Of a stretch of DNA of 64,000 nt, positions 56,372 through 64,000 are shown in pieces. The position numbers and the translations under genes are program-made. The stretch is taken from positions 1,240,001 through 1,304,000 of the forward strand of contig NZ_CP117267.1 of NCBI RefSeq assembly GCF_007000325.2, given 5' to 3'. Origin of the DNA: Rhizobium rhododendri. GTDB lineage: Bacteria > Pseudomonadota > Alphaproteobacteria > Rhizobiales > Rhizobiaceae. How positions within the stretch are numbered: position 1 is the stretch's first letter; each line of letters starts with the position of its first letter. The notes under the pieces were generated by a model. That model saw only the letters and a program-made list of their open reading frames with translations, was not told the origin of the DNA and searched no databases.

Positions 56372-59194
56372 TTGACTGAGCAATCCACACCCGGTGGCGG
56401 GAAGCTCCCGCCTGGTATCGAGCCAATTTCCATCATCGAGGAAATGCAGCGGTCCTATCTCGACTACGCCATGAGCGTTATCGTCAGCCGCGCCCTTCCG
56501 GATGTCAGGGACGGTCTCAAGCCTGTTCATCGACGCATCCTTTTCGGCATGTCCGAACTCGGGATCGACTGGAACAAGAAATACGTCAAATGCGCCCGCG
56601 TGACCGGGGACGTGATGGGTAAATTCCACCCGCACGGCAATTCGGCCATTTACGATGCGCTGGCCCGCATGGCGCAGGACTGGTCGCTTCGGTTGCCGCT
56701 CATCGACGGCCAGGGCAATTTCGGTTCAGTCGATGGCGATCCGCCGGCAGCCGAACGCTACACAGAGTGCCGGCTGCAGAAGGCCGCCCACGCGCTGCTC
56801 GACGACCTCGACAAGGATACGGTCGATTTTCGCGAGAACTATGATGGAACGCTCAGCGAGCCGGTCGTGGTGCCCGCGAAGTTCCCGAACCTGCTGGTCA
56901 ACGGCGCCGGCGGTATTGCCGTTGGCATGGCCACGAATATTCCGCCGCACAACCTGATCGAAGTGATCAACGCTTGCATCGCGCTGATCGACGATCCGGC
57001 CATCGAGCTCGCCGATCTGATGCAGATCATTCCGGGCCCCGATTTCCCGACCGGAGCCAAGATCCTCGGTCGTGCCGGCATCCGCTCGGCTTATGAGACC
57101 GGTCGCGGTTCGGTCATCATGCGCGGCGTCGCAGCCATCGAGCCGATGCGCGGCGATCGCGAACAAATCATCATCACCGAAATTCCCTTCCAGGTGAACA
57201 AGTCGACGATGATCGAGAAGATGGCCGAACTGGTGCGCGAAAAGCGCATCGAGGGCATCTCCGACCTGCGCGACGAATCCGACCGCCAGGGCTACCGCGT
57301 CGTCGTCGAGCTTAAGCGCGACGCCAATGCCGAGGTCATCCTCAACCAGCTCTATCGCTATACGCCACTGCAGACGTCCTTCGGCTGCAACATGGTGGCG
57401 CTGAACGGCGGCAAGCCGGAACAGATGACGCTGCTCGACATGCTGCGCGCCTTTGTTTCGTTCCGCGAGGAAGTCGTTAGCCGGCGTACTAAGTATCTTC
57501 TGCGCAAGGCCCGCGACCGCGCCCACGTATTGGTCGGCCTCGCTATTGCGGTTGCCAACATCGACGAAGTCATCCGCGTTATCCGCCAGGCGCCGGATCC
57601 GCAGTCTGCCCGCGAAGAGCTGATGACGCGCCGCTGGCCTGCATCGGATGTCGAAAGCCTGATCCGGCTGATCGACGATCCGCGCCACCGCATCAATGAA
57701 GACCTGACCTACAATCTGTCGGAAGAGCAGTCCCGCGCCATTCTCGAATTGCGCCTTGCCCGCCTGACAGCCCTCGGCCGCGATGAAATCGGCGACGAAC
57801 TGAACAAGATCGGCGACGAGATCAAGGATTACCTCGACATCCTGTCTTCCCGCGTTCGCGTCCAGACCATCGTCAAGGATGAACTGACGTCGGTGCGCGA
57901 TGAATTCGGCACGCCGCGCCGCACCGAGATCATCGATGGCGGCCTCGAGATGGATGACGAGGATCTCATTTCCCGCGAGGACATGGTCGTCACTGTTTCG
58001 CATCTCGGCTACATCAAGCGCGTGCCCCTGACCACCTATCGCGCCCAGCGTCGCGGCGGCAAGGGCCGCTCCGGCATGGCGACCCGCGACGAGGATTTCG
58101 TCAACCGGCTTTTCGTTGCCAACACCCACACGCCGGTGCTGTTCTTCTCCTCGCGCGGCATCGTCTACAAGGAAAAGGTCTGGCGTCTCCCCATCGGCAC
58201 GCCACAGTCTCGCGGCAAGGCGCTGATCAACATGCTGCCGCTCGAAAAGGGCGAACGCATCACAACGATCATGCCGCTGCCCGAGGACGAGGCGAGCTGG
58301 GAAAATCTGGACGTCATGTTCTCGACAACGCGGGGCACCGTTCGACGCAACAAATTGTCGGACTTCATCCAGGTGAACCGCAATGGCAAGATCGCCATGA
58401 AGCTGGACGAGGACGGCGATGAAATCCTGTCCGTCGAGACCTGCTCGGAACATCAGGACGTTCTGATGACCACGGCGCTTGGCCAGTGCATACGCTTCTC
58501 CGTATCCGACGTCCGCGTCTTTGCAGGCCGCAACTCTATCGGCGTGCGCGGCATCACCATGGCCGAAGGCGACCGCATCATCTCGATGACGATCGTCAGC
58601 CATGTCGACGCCGAGCCGTGGGAGCGGGCTGCCTATCTGAAGCGGGCCGCCAATGAGCGGCGCCTGACAACGGGCGAAGCCGAAGATATCGCACTTGTCG
58701 GCGAGGAAGTCGTGGAGGAAGGCCAGTTGAGCGACGAGCGCTACGAGGAACTGAAGGCGCGCGAACAGTTCGTGCTGACGGTTTCGGAAAAGGGCTTCGG
58801 AAAACGCTCATCTTCTTACGATTTCCGTATATCCGGCCGAGGCGGTAAGGGCATCCGTGCGACCGACACGTCTAAGACCGGCGAGATCGGCGAACTTGTT
58901 GCGGCCTTCCCTGTCGATGACGGCGATCAGATCATGCTTGTCTCTGACGGTGGCCAGCTCATCCGAGTGCCCGTCGGCGGTATCCGCTTCGCCAGCCGCG
59001 CTACCAAGGGCGTGACGATTTTCTCCACCGCCAAGAACGAGAAGGTCGTGTCGGTCGAGCGGATAAACGAGCCGGAGGACGACGAGGAAATCGTCGACAT
59101 CGCCGAAGATGGCACAGTGGCTCCCCTCGATGTGGAAGCTGCAGACAGCGAGACGCCGCCAGCCGGTTCGACGGATGAACGCAGTCCGGAATAG
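56372..59194 (+). CDS. gyrA: DNA gyrase subunit A
   Basis: A 940-residue gyrase A that cuts and rejoins DNA to introduce negative supercoils. The catalytic tyrosine is Tyr130 (AERYTEC). The quinolone region reads [13 protein letters not shown], with Ser91 and Asp95 in the susceptible state. A C-terminal beta-pinwheel follows (GRGGKGIRA and related blades, GyrA box RRGGKGRS). An acidic insertion of roughly 35 residues sits in the pinwheel ([31 protein letters not shown]), as in other alphaproteobacteria. The start is TTG 56372 ([11 protein letters not shown]). Confidence 0.97.
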   Translation: MTEQSTPGGGKLPPGIEPISIIEEMQRSYLDYAMSVIVSRALPDVRDGLKPVHRRILFGMSELGIDWNKKYVKCARVTGDVMGKFHPHGNSAIYDALARMAQDWSLRLPLIDGQGNFGSVDGDPPAAERYTECRLQKAAHALLDDLDKDTVDFRENYDGTLSEPVVVPAKFPNLLVNGAGGIAVGMATNIPPHNLIEVINACIALIDDPAIELADLMQIIPGPDFPTGAKILGRAGIRSAYETGRGSVIMRGVAAIEPMRGDREQIIITEIPFQVNKSTMIEKMAELVREKRIEGISDLRDESDRQGYRVVVELKRDANAEVILNQLYRYTPLQTSFGCNMVALNGGKPEQMTLLDMLRAFVSFREEVVSRRTKYLLRKARDRAHVLVGLAIAVANIDEVIRVIRQAPDPQSAREELMTRRWPASDVESLIRLIDDPRHRINEDLTYNLSEEQSRAILELRLARLTALGRDEIGDELNKIGDEIKDYLDILSSRVRVQTIVKDELTSVRDEFGTPRRTEIIDGGLEMDDEDLISREDMVVTVSHLGYIKRVPLTTYRAQRRGGKGRSGMATRDEDFVNRLFVANTHTPVLFFSSRGIVYKEKVWRLPIGTPQSRGKALINMLPLEKGERITTIMPLPEDEASWENLDVMFSTTRGTVRRNKLSDFIQVNRNGKIAMKLDEDGDEILSVETCSEHQDVLMTTALGQCIRFSVSDVRVFAGRNSIGVRGITMAEGDRIISMTIVSHVDAEPWERAAYLKRAANERRLTTGEAEDIALVGEEVVEEGQLSDERYEELKAREQFVLTVSEKGFGKRSSSYDFRISGRGGKGIRATDTSKTGEIGELVAAFPVDDGDQIMLVSDGGQLIRVPVGGIRFASRATKGVTIFSTAKNEKVVSVERINEPEDDEEIVDIAEDGTVAPLDVEAADSETPPAGSTDERSPE

Positions 59195-59221
59195 CAGCTT
59201 ATAAAATATGCCAGCCATACC

Positions 59222-59256
59222 AAAAACCGGGCGCAGTTTTTGCGCCCGGTTTTTTG
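59222..59256 (+). terminator. Rho-independent terminator after gyrA
   Basis: A 14-bp stem (59222-59235 with 59241-59254), with ACCGGGCGCA/TGCGCCCGGT at its core and A/T ends, encloses a 5-base loop and closes in a T run. It lies 28 bases past the gyrA stop. Confidence 0.95.
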
Positions 59257-59271
59257 TTGAGGAAGGGAATA

Positions 59272-59317
59272 AAACAATGAAGCCGAACGATGGAAGGATC
59301 GTTCAGCTTCATTGTTT
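59272..59317 (-). terminator. Long hairpin, probable terminator of the minus-strand small-gene cluster
   Basis: A 19-bp stem with one C/A mismatch (59272-59291 with 59298-59317) has a 6-base loop. Read on the minus strand it ends in TTGTTTTATT, about 50 bases after the stop of the 44-residue gene. That fits a terminator for the three small genes at 59367-60010. It is unusually AT-rich and long for one. Confidence 0.65.
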
Positions 59318-59366
59318 GATAATTAATGGTATTGAGAGCGTGTGAGAAATCTACCGCAGCGGACGT

Positions 59367-59501
59367 TCAAAACGCCTTGTGCTGCTTGGCGATCTGCTTC
59401 ATCTCTTCGCTTTCGCGACGCAGTGCCGAAACGGTTGACGCCACGGACACGACGAACATGACGCTGATAACGGCAGTGAGCAATGTCAAAATCGTGAACA
59501 T
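59367..59501 (-). CDS. Tiny membrane protein (44 aa)
   Basis: Reads MFTILTLLTAVISVMFVVSV, then a charged helix RRESEEMKQIAKQHKAF. One N-terminal transmembrane helix is followed by a short basic/acidic cytoplasmic tail. AAGGAAGAA precedes the ATG at good spacing, which supports translation. No family is recognised. It is the last of three small membrane-protein genes in a row on this strand. Confidence 0.65.
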   Translation of the reverse strand: MFTILTLLTAVISVMFVVSVASTVSALRRESEEMKQIAKQHKAF

Positions 59502-59540
59502 GGGTTTCTTCCTTCTTCGCAACTCCGTGCGATCAGATCC

Positions 59541-59696
59541 TTAATATTGGCTCGCCACGTAGGAGTGAGCCGATGCATATGGACCATAGACAGGAGACTG
59601 ATCGGTCTTCTGACCGTAGAGAGCAACTGTGAAAGCCAGCATGCCGGTAATGACTGTCATCCAGACGACGTTGATGAGGATGACTTTGTCCGGCAT
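59541..59696 (-). CDS. Tiny membrane protein (51 aa)
   Basis: Reads MPDKVILINVVWMTVITGML, a single transmembrane helix, followed by a tyrosine/serine-rich tail (QSPVYGPYASAHSYVASQY). GAAGGA lies upstream of ATG 59696; another in-frame ATG at 59726 would add ten residues. No family is recognised. The cytoplasmic or periplasmic side of the tail cannot be decided. Confidence 0.6.
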   Translation of the reverse strand: MPDKVILINVVWMTVITGMLAFTVALYGQKTDQSPVYGPYASAHSYVASQY

Positions 59697-59827
59697 GGCT
59701 TTTTTCCTTCGTGTTACTGTGTTCATGTCTGTGTTCCGATCTGATAACGTGTCCTTTGGAAATTGGTTCCGCCGGATGTTGACAACTATTTAACGAAGGT
59801 TCGCTGAAGCAACTTTGAATAGGTCGT

Positions 59828-60010
59828 TCATTTACCGTTCATGTTTGCGGCCGCCCGCCGAAGTGTCGCCACGACGTCCAAAGCGAGTGCATTTTCGGGG
59901 ACTGGAGTGGCCGTCGGCCATTCGATTTCGTAGGTCGAGTTGAACCGGCGAACGAGCATCTCGACGATCAGCGAGCCGATGATGGTGGCGGTAGCGAGAA
60001 GGATCAGCAT
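59828..60010 (-). CDS. Small membrane protein (60 aa)
   Basis: Reads MLILLATATIIGSLIVEMLV as one transmembrane helix, then RRFNSTYEIEWPTATPVPEN and an alanine-rich amphipathic end (LDVVATLRRAAANMNGK). GAGG lies upstream of ATG 60010. No family is recognised. It is the first of the three small membrane-protein genes; 131 bases separate it from the next. Confidence 0.55.
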   Translation of the reverse strand: MLILLATATIIGSLIVEMLVRRFNSTYEIEWPTATPVPENALALDVVATLRRAAANMNGK

Positions 60011-60211
60011 GATCGTCAGCCTCGAAACGGAGCGTTGAACTCACCGTCCTCGTTGCTTTCGACGGTATGGCCCTTTTAATCACGGCCTGCCTGAAACGGC
60101 CTTGAACGCCGCATTCATCTTCCATTCAGCCGCCGGTTGCCGTGCCGCAAATGACTTGCGATAGCGCCCCATCCATGACAAAAGGCCAGCGAAACAACCG
60201 GCCGGTAGAGA

Positions 60212-60706
60212 ATGACGATAGCTTTCTATCCCGGATCCTTCGATCCGATGACAAACGGACATCTCGACGTTCTCGCCCAGGCGTTGAACGTCGCGTCGAC
60301 TGTTATCGTCGCGATCGGGGTGCACCCGGGAAAGACACCGATGTTCTCCTTCGAGGAGCGCGCCGAACTGGTCCGGCAGTCGCTGGCCGCCGCTCTTCCC
60401 GGCAAGACTGACGCCATTTCGGTGGTCTCGTTCGACAATCTGGTGATCGACGCCGCCCGCAGTCATGGTGCGTCACTGCTGGTGCGCGGCCTGCGCGATG
60501 GCACCGATCTCGATTACGAAATGCAGATGGCCGGCATGAACCGCCAGATGGCGCCCGAGCTGCAGACCATCTTTCTGCCGGCCGGCACCGCCTTCCGGCC
60601 GATAACGGCCACATTGGTTCGCCAGATTGCAGCCATGGGCGGCGATGTCAGCGCGTTTGTGCCCGCACCGGTTCTTGTCGCCCTGAAGGCCAAGGCGAAA
60701 CGCTAG
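60212..60706 (+). CDS. coaD: Phosphopantetheine adenylyltransferase
   Basis: A 164-residue hexameric enzyme for the penultimate step of coenzyme A synthesis. The nucleotidyltransferase motif TNGH is at residues 14-17 ([15 protein letters not shown]). [20 protein letters not shown] and [18 protein letters not shown] are the other family blocks. Length is normal. It starts the coaD-ppi-ppi-queA-tgt series seen in other rhizobia. Confidence 0.96.
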   Translation: MTIAFYPGSFDPMTNGHLDVLAQALNVASTVIVAIGVHPGKTPMFSFEERAELVRQSLAAALPGKTDAISVVSFDNLVIDAARSHGASLLVRGLRDGTDLDYEMQMAGMNRQMAPELQTIFLPAGTAFRPITATLVRQIAAMGGDVSAFVPAPVLVALKAKAKR

Positions 60707-60736
60707 GCCCCAACGATTTTCCCAACGGAGCATTCC

Positions 60737-61306
60737 ATGAAGTTCATCCACATCGCTTTCGCCGGACTTATGTGCCTGGCATCCCTGACAGGCGCTGCTT
60801 CTGCTGCCGACGACAACGACATCACGATCCAGCTGAAGGACGGCCCGGTCGTCATCCAGCTGATGCCGGAAATCGCCCCGAAGCATGTCGCCCAGATCAA
60901 GGCGCTGGTCGCCAAGGGTGCCTATGACAACGTCGCTTTCCACCGCGTCATCGACGGCTTCATGGCCCAGACGGGCGACGTCAAGTTCGGCAACATGGCC
61001 AAGGGTTACAATGCCCAGCAGGCCGGCATGGGCGGCTCCGACATGCCCGATATCAAGGCCGAGTTCTCCAAGACGCCTTTCGTGCGCGGCACGGTCGGCA
61101 TGGCCCGCTCGCAGGATCCGAATTCGGCAAACTCGCAGTTCTTTATCATGTTCAAGGACGGACCTTTCCTTAACGGCCAGTACACGGTCGTCGGCAAGGT
61201 CGTGTCCGGCATGGAATTCGTCGACAAGATCAAGAAGGGCGAGGACGACAGCGGTTCCGTTACCGACCCTGACCGGATGATCAAGGTCACCCTGGGCAAG
61301 AAGTAA
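60737..61306 (+). CDS. Periplasmic cyclophilin-type peptidyl-prolyl isomerase
   Basis: A 189-residue cyclophilin with signal peptide MKFIHIAFAGLMCLASLTGAASA, so it should act in the periplasm on outer-membrane and secreted proteins. Active-site segments are VAFHRVIDGFMAQTGDV, VGMARSQDPNSANSQFFI and LNGQYTVVGKVVSG. It lies 30 bases after coaD and 23 bases before a second cyclophilin, from which it seems to differ mainly by export. Confidence 0.94.
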   Translation: MKFIHIAFAGLMCLASLTGAASAADDNDITIQLKDGPVVIQLMPEIAPKHVAQIKALVAKGAYDNVAFHRVIDGFMAQTGDVKFGNMAKGYNAQQAGMGGSDMPDIKAEFSKTPFVRGTVGMARSQDPNSANSQFFIMFKDGPFLNGQYTVVGKVVSGMEFVDKIKKGEDDSGSVTDPDRMIKVTLGKK

Positions 61307-61329
61307 GAAGTTCAAAAGAGGAAAACACA

Positions 61330-61839
61330 ATGGCTGAGATAAAAGATCCGGAAAACACCATCATCCTGGAAACCACCAAAGGCAACGTCGTCATCCAGCT
61401 GCTGCCGGAAGTGGCACCAGAGCACGTTGCGCGCATCAAGGAGCTGGCTCGCGAAAAGGCCTATGACGGCGTGGTCTTCCACCGCGTCATCAACGACTTC
61501 ATGGCCCAGACCGGCGACGTCAAGTTCGGCAAGACCGGCGGCGCAGAGTTCAACCCGGCCCGCGCGGGCATGGGCGGTTCGTCCAAGCCAGACCTGAAGG
61601 CTGAATTCTCTGCGACCAACCACACCCGGGGCATCTGCTCCATGGCCCGCTCGCAGGCTCCGAACTCGGCCAATTCGCAGTTCTTTATCTGCCTGGCCGA
61701 TTCACCATGGCTCAACAAGCAGTACTCGGTCTGGGGCCAGGTCATCGAAGGCATGGATAACGTCGACAAGATCAAGAAGGGCGAGCCCGTCAAGGATCCG
61801 GATTCGATCGTCACCATGCGGGTTGCCGCCGACGTCTGA
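61330..61839 (+). CDS. Cytoplasmic cyclophilin-type peptidyl-prolyl isomerase
   Basis: A 169-residue cyclophilin without a signal peptide. Active-site segments are VVFHRVINDFMAQTGDV, CSMARSQAPNSANSQFFICLAD and LNKQYSVWGQVIEGM. It is a paralogue of the preceding gene, presumably from an old tandem duplication, with the two copies split between cytoplasm and periplasm. GAGGAAAACACA precedes the ATG. A hairpin terminator follows. Confidence 0.94.
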   Translation: MAEIKDPENTIILETTKGNVVIQLLPEVAPEHVARIKELAREKAYDGVVFHRVINDFMAQTGDVKFGKTGGAEFNPARAGMGGSSKPDLKAEFSATNHTRGICSMARSQAPNSANSQFFICLADSPWLNKQYSVWGQVIEGMDNVDKIKKGEPVKDPDSIVTMRVAADV

Positions 61840-61853
61840 TCGTGATTACTCCT

Positions 61854-61893
61854 GAAGCCCGCCCTTCGCGCTCCCGGCGCGGGGGCGGGTTTC
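61854..61893 (+). terminator. Hairpin terminator between the second cyclophilin gene and queA
   Basis: An 11-bp stem with one G-T wobble (61854-61864 with 61883-61893) contains a further inner stem (CGCG pairs). The T stretch is only three bases and falls within the stem, so termination may be partial, leaving queA-tgt partly linked to the upstream genes. Confidence 0.55.
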
Positions 61894-61912
61894 ACTTTGT
61901 CTGGAATTGCCC

Positions 61913-62986
61913 ATGCGCGTAGACCTATTCGATTTCGACCTCCCGGATGAGCGTATTGCGCTGCGTCCCGCCGAGCCGCGCGACAGCGCCCGGCTGCTGA
62001 TTGTCGATCCCCACGCAACACCCGAATTGTCCGACCATCTCGTTCGTGACCTGCCATCGTTCCTGCGCCCTGGCGACGCCGTGGTGTTCAATGACACCCG
62101 CGTCATCCCGGCCCAGCTCGAAGGCATTCGCCATCGCGACGGTGCGACCAGCCAGCAGGTTTCAGCCACGCTTCACATGCGGATGTCGCCCGGCAGCTGG
62201 AAGGCTTTTGCCAAGCCGGGAAAGCGCATCAAGACCAGCGACCGCATCCAGTTCGGCAGCGAAACCGCCGAGATCGCCCTTGAGGCAACTGTCGGCGAGA
62301 AAGGCGAGGGCGGGGAAATCACCCTGCATTTCGATCTCTCCGGTCCGGAGCTGGATGCAGCGATAGCTGCCGTCGGCCACATCCCGCTGCCTCCCTATAT
62401 CGCCGCCAAGCGTCACGAGGACGAGCGCGACAGTACCGACTACCAGACGATCTATGCCCGGGAAAAAGGCGCCGTTGCGGCACCCACGGCCGGGCTGCAT
62501 TTTACCCCGGAGCTGTTCGATGCCCTGGACCGGATGGGCGTCGAGCGGCATTTCGTGACGCTGCACGTCGGCGCCGGAACGTTCCTGCCGGTCAAGGTCG
62601 ACGATACCGAAGACCACAAGATGCATCAGGAGATCGGCCATGTCAGCGCCGCGACGGCTGAAGCGCTGAATGCGGTCAAGGCGCGGGGTGGGCGGATCGT
62701 CTGCGTCGGTACGACATCGCTGCGGCTGATCGAGAGCGCGGCTACAGACGATGGCATCATCGATCCGTGGTCCGGGCCGACGGGCATTTTCATCACCCCC
62801 GGCTACCGCTTCAAGTCGGTCGATATCCTAATGACCAATTTTCACCTGCCGCGCTCGACGCTGTTCATGCTGGTCTCCGCTTTTGCCGGCTTCGAGACGA
62901 TGCACGCGGCCTACGCCCATGCTATCGGCACCGGCTACCGTTTCTATTCCTATGGCGATGCCAGCCTCCTGTTCCGGAAAGACTAG
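61913..62986 (+). CDS. queA: S-adenosylmethionine:tRNA ribosyltransferase-isomerase
   Basis: A 357-residue enzyme that builds epoxyqueuosine on the wobble base of certain tRNAs. Blocks include [45 protein letters not shown] and [21 protein letters not shown] 61913 is the start; a TTG two codons earlier is in frame. The tgt gene starts at the base after its stop codon. Confidence 0.95.
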   Translation: MRVDLFDFDLPDERIALRPAEPRDSARLLIVDPHATPELSDHLVRDLPSFLRPGDAVVFNDTRVIPAQLEGIRHRDGATSQQVSATLHMRMSPGSWKAFAKPGKRIKTSDRIQFGSETAEIALEATVGEKGEGGEITLHFDLSGPELDAAIAAVGHIPLPPYIAAKRHEDERDSTDYQTIYAREKGAVAAPTAGLHFTPELFDALDRMGVERHFVTLHVGAGTFLPVKVDDTEDHKMHQEIGHVSAATAEALNAVKARGGRIVCVGTTSLRLIESAATDDGIIDPWSGPTGIFITPGYRFKSVDILMTNFHLPRSTLFMLVSAFAGFETMHAAYAHAIGTGYRFYSYGDASLLFRKD

Positions 62987-64000
62987 ATGAGCCAGACCTT
63001 TCAGTTCCAGTTGAAGAAGACCGATGCGGGCGCCCGTCTCGGTGAAGTATCGATGCCACGCGGTTCGATACGCACACCGGCCTTCATGCCGGTCGGCACC
63101 GTCGGCACGGTCAAGGCGATGTATCTCGACCAAGTGCGCGACAGCGGCGCCGATATCATCCTCGGCAACACCTACCACCTGATGCTGCGTCCGGGCGCGG
63201 AGCGCGTCGCCCGCCTTGGCGGCCTGCACGAATTGATCCGCTGGCCTTATCCAATCCTTACCGATTCCGGCGGCTTCCAGGTGATGTCGCTGTCGGGGCT
63301 GCGCAAGCTCGACGAGCAGGGGGTCACCTTCAAGTCCCACGTCGACGGCAGTACGCATTACATGTCGCCGGAGCGCTCGATCGAGATCCAGGGCCTGCTG
63401 GACAGCGACATCCAGATGCAGCTCGATGAGTGCGTGGCGCTGCCGTGCGAGCCGAAAGAGATCCAGCGCGCCATGGAAATGTCGCTGCGCTGGGCGGAAC
63501 GCTGCAGGGTGGCGTTCGGCGAACAGCCCGGCAAGGCGATGTTCGGCATCGTCCAGGGCGGTGACATTCCCGATCTTCGCATCCGCTCGGCGCAAGGGCT
63601 GACCCAGCTGGACCTCAAGGGTTATGCCATCGGCGGCCTCGCCGTCGGCGAGCCGCAGGACGTCATGCTGAAGATGCTGGAGACGACCTTGCCGGTGTTG
63701 CCGACGGACCGGCCACGCTATCTGATGGGTGTCGGTACGCCTGACGATATCCTGAAGTCGGTGGCACGCGGCATCGACATGTTCGACTGCGTCATGCCGA
63801 CCCGCTCCGGCCGCCACGGCCTCGCCTTTACCCGGCGGGGTAAGGTGAACCTGCGCAACGCACGCCATGCGGAAGATATGCGCCCGCTCGACGAACAATC
63901 GAATTGCCCGGCATCGCGCGACTATTCCCGCGCCTACCTGCACCACCTGACGCGCACCGGCGAAGCGCTGGGCGGCATGCTGTTGTCATGGCACAATCTC
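62987..64000 (+). CDS. tgt: tRNA-guanine transglycosylase, 5' part (cut by window edge)
   Basis: 338 codons are visible of what is usually about 376. The enzyme exchanges guanine for preQ1 at position 34 of tRNAs with GUN anticodons, the step before QueA. Catalytic blocks are [12 protein letters not shown] (aspartate), [12 protein letters not shown] and [14 protein letters not shown]. The zinc-binding cysteine/histidine cluster near the C terminus lies beyond the window except for [17 protein letters not shown]. The start is ATG 62987, directly adjacent to queA. Confidence 0.95.
   Translation, partial: MSQTFQFQLKKTDAGARLGEVSMPRGSIRTPAFMPVGTVGTVKAMYLDQVRDSGADIILGNTYHLMLRPGAERVARLGGLHELIRWPYPILTDSGGFQVMSLSGLRKLDEQGVTFKSHVDGSTHYMSPERSIEIQGLLDSDIQMQLDECVALPCEPKEIQRAMEMSLRWAERCRVAFGEQPGKAMFGIVQGGDIPDLRIRSAQGLTQLDLKGYAIGGLAVGEPQDVMLKMLETTLPVLPTDRPRYLMGVGTPDDILKSVARGIDMFDCVMPTRSGRHGLAFTRRGKVNLRNARHAEDMRPLDEQSNCPASRDYSRAYLHHLTRTGEALGGMLLSWHNL

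Noticed and set aside
56726..58603. 625-codon minus-strand open frame inside gyrA
   Set aside because: Antisense shadow of gyrA with no recognisable protein features or ribosome site.

Overview
The window is an ordinary-looking stretch of core chromosome from a GC-rich alphaproteobacterium, almost certainly a member of the Rhizobiaceae (Rhizobium/Agrobacterium/Sinorhizobium group). The evidence is the fused ispDF gene, the dusB(nifR3)-ntrB-ntrC-ntrY-ntrX-hfq-hflX chain, a 241-residue phosphatidylcholine synthase, the coaD-ppi-ppi-queA-tgt cluster, an IalB-family protein, and a LexA box of the alphaproteobacterial GTTC-N7-GTTC type between uvrA and ssb. I see no insertion sequence, prophage, integrase, CRISPR array or obvious genomic island.

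Layout. 1-10.4 kb: isoprenoid gene ispDF (cut by the window edge), then the nitrogen two-component operon ntrBC/ntrYX led by dusB, followed by hfq and hflX. 10.4-11.8 kb: mazG and a nucleoside-deaminase-like gene on the minus strand. 12.1-17.1 kb: assimilatory sulfite reduction (cysG, DUF2849, cysI, DUF934), then ferredoxin-NADP reductase. 17.1-22.0 kb: small stress-type proteins, tRNA-Lys(UUU), ccdA, an AEC transporter, a Ubi hydroxylase and pcs. 22.2-32.4 kb: two complete ABC importers back to back, a BMP/nucleoside type and a YtfQRT-YjfF (galactofuranose-like) type, the second followed by a FadR-subfamily regulator. 32.5-42.8 kb: cell-wall precursor genes glmU and glmS, a DUF502 membrane protein, recG, sdhE and mfd. 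42.8-48.8 kb: a DsbA/FrnE-like oxidoreductase, an orphan peptide-binding protein, an IalB-family protein, hspQ, glnA and glnB. 49.1-56.1 kb: nnr (NADHX repair), DUF72, uvrA, ssb, a small membrane protein and a MarC protein. 56.4-64 kb: gyrA, three tiny membrane proteins, coaD, two cyclophilins, queA and the start of tgt.

How parts connect. The nitrogen regulators at 1.9-8.4 kb and their classical sensor/target pair glnB-glnA at 47-48.7 kb lie in the same window, and glnB has a near-consensus sigma-54 promoter, so the NtrBC-PII-glutamine synthetase circuit is visible here. DNA repair is represented by recG, mfd, uvrA and ssb, the last two sharing one SOS operator. Siroheme synthesis sits in the same operon as the siroheme enzyme that needs it.

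I did not find a convincing undescribed biological system. The most useful leads are a trio of tiny membrane proteins downstream of gyrA, a heat-shock-type promoter with an embedded dyad before hspQ, a strong hairpin after the binding-protein gene of the second importer, and the two uncharacterised DUF partners of sulfite reductase. Everything is inferred from reading the sequence; no database search was run.
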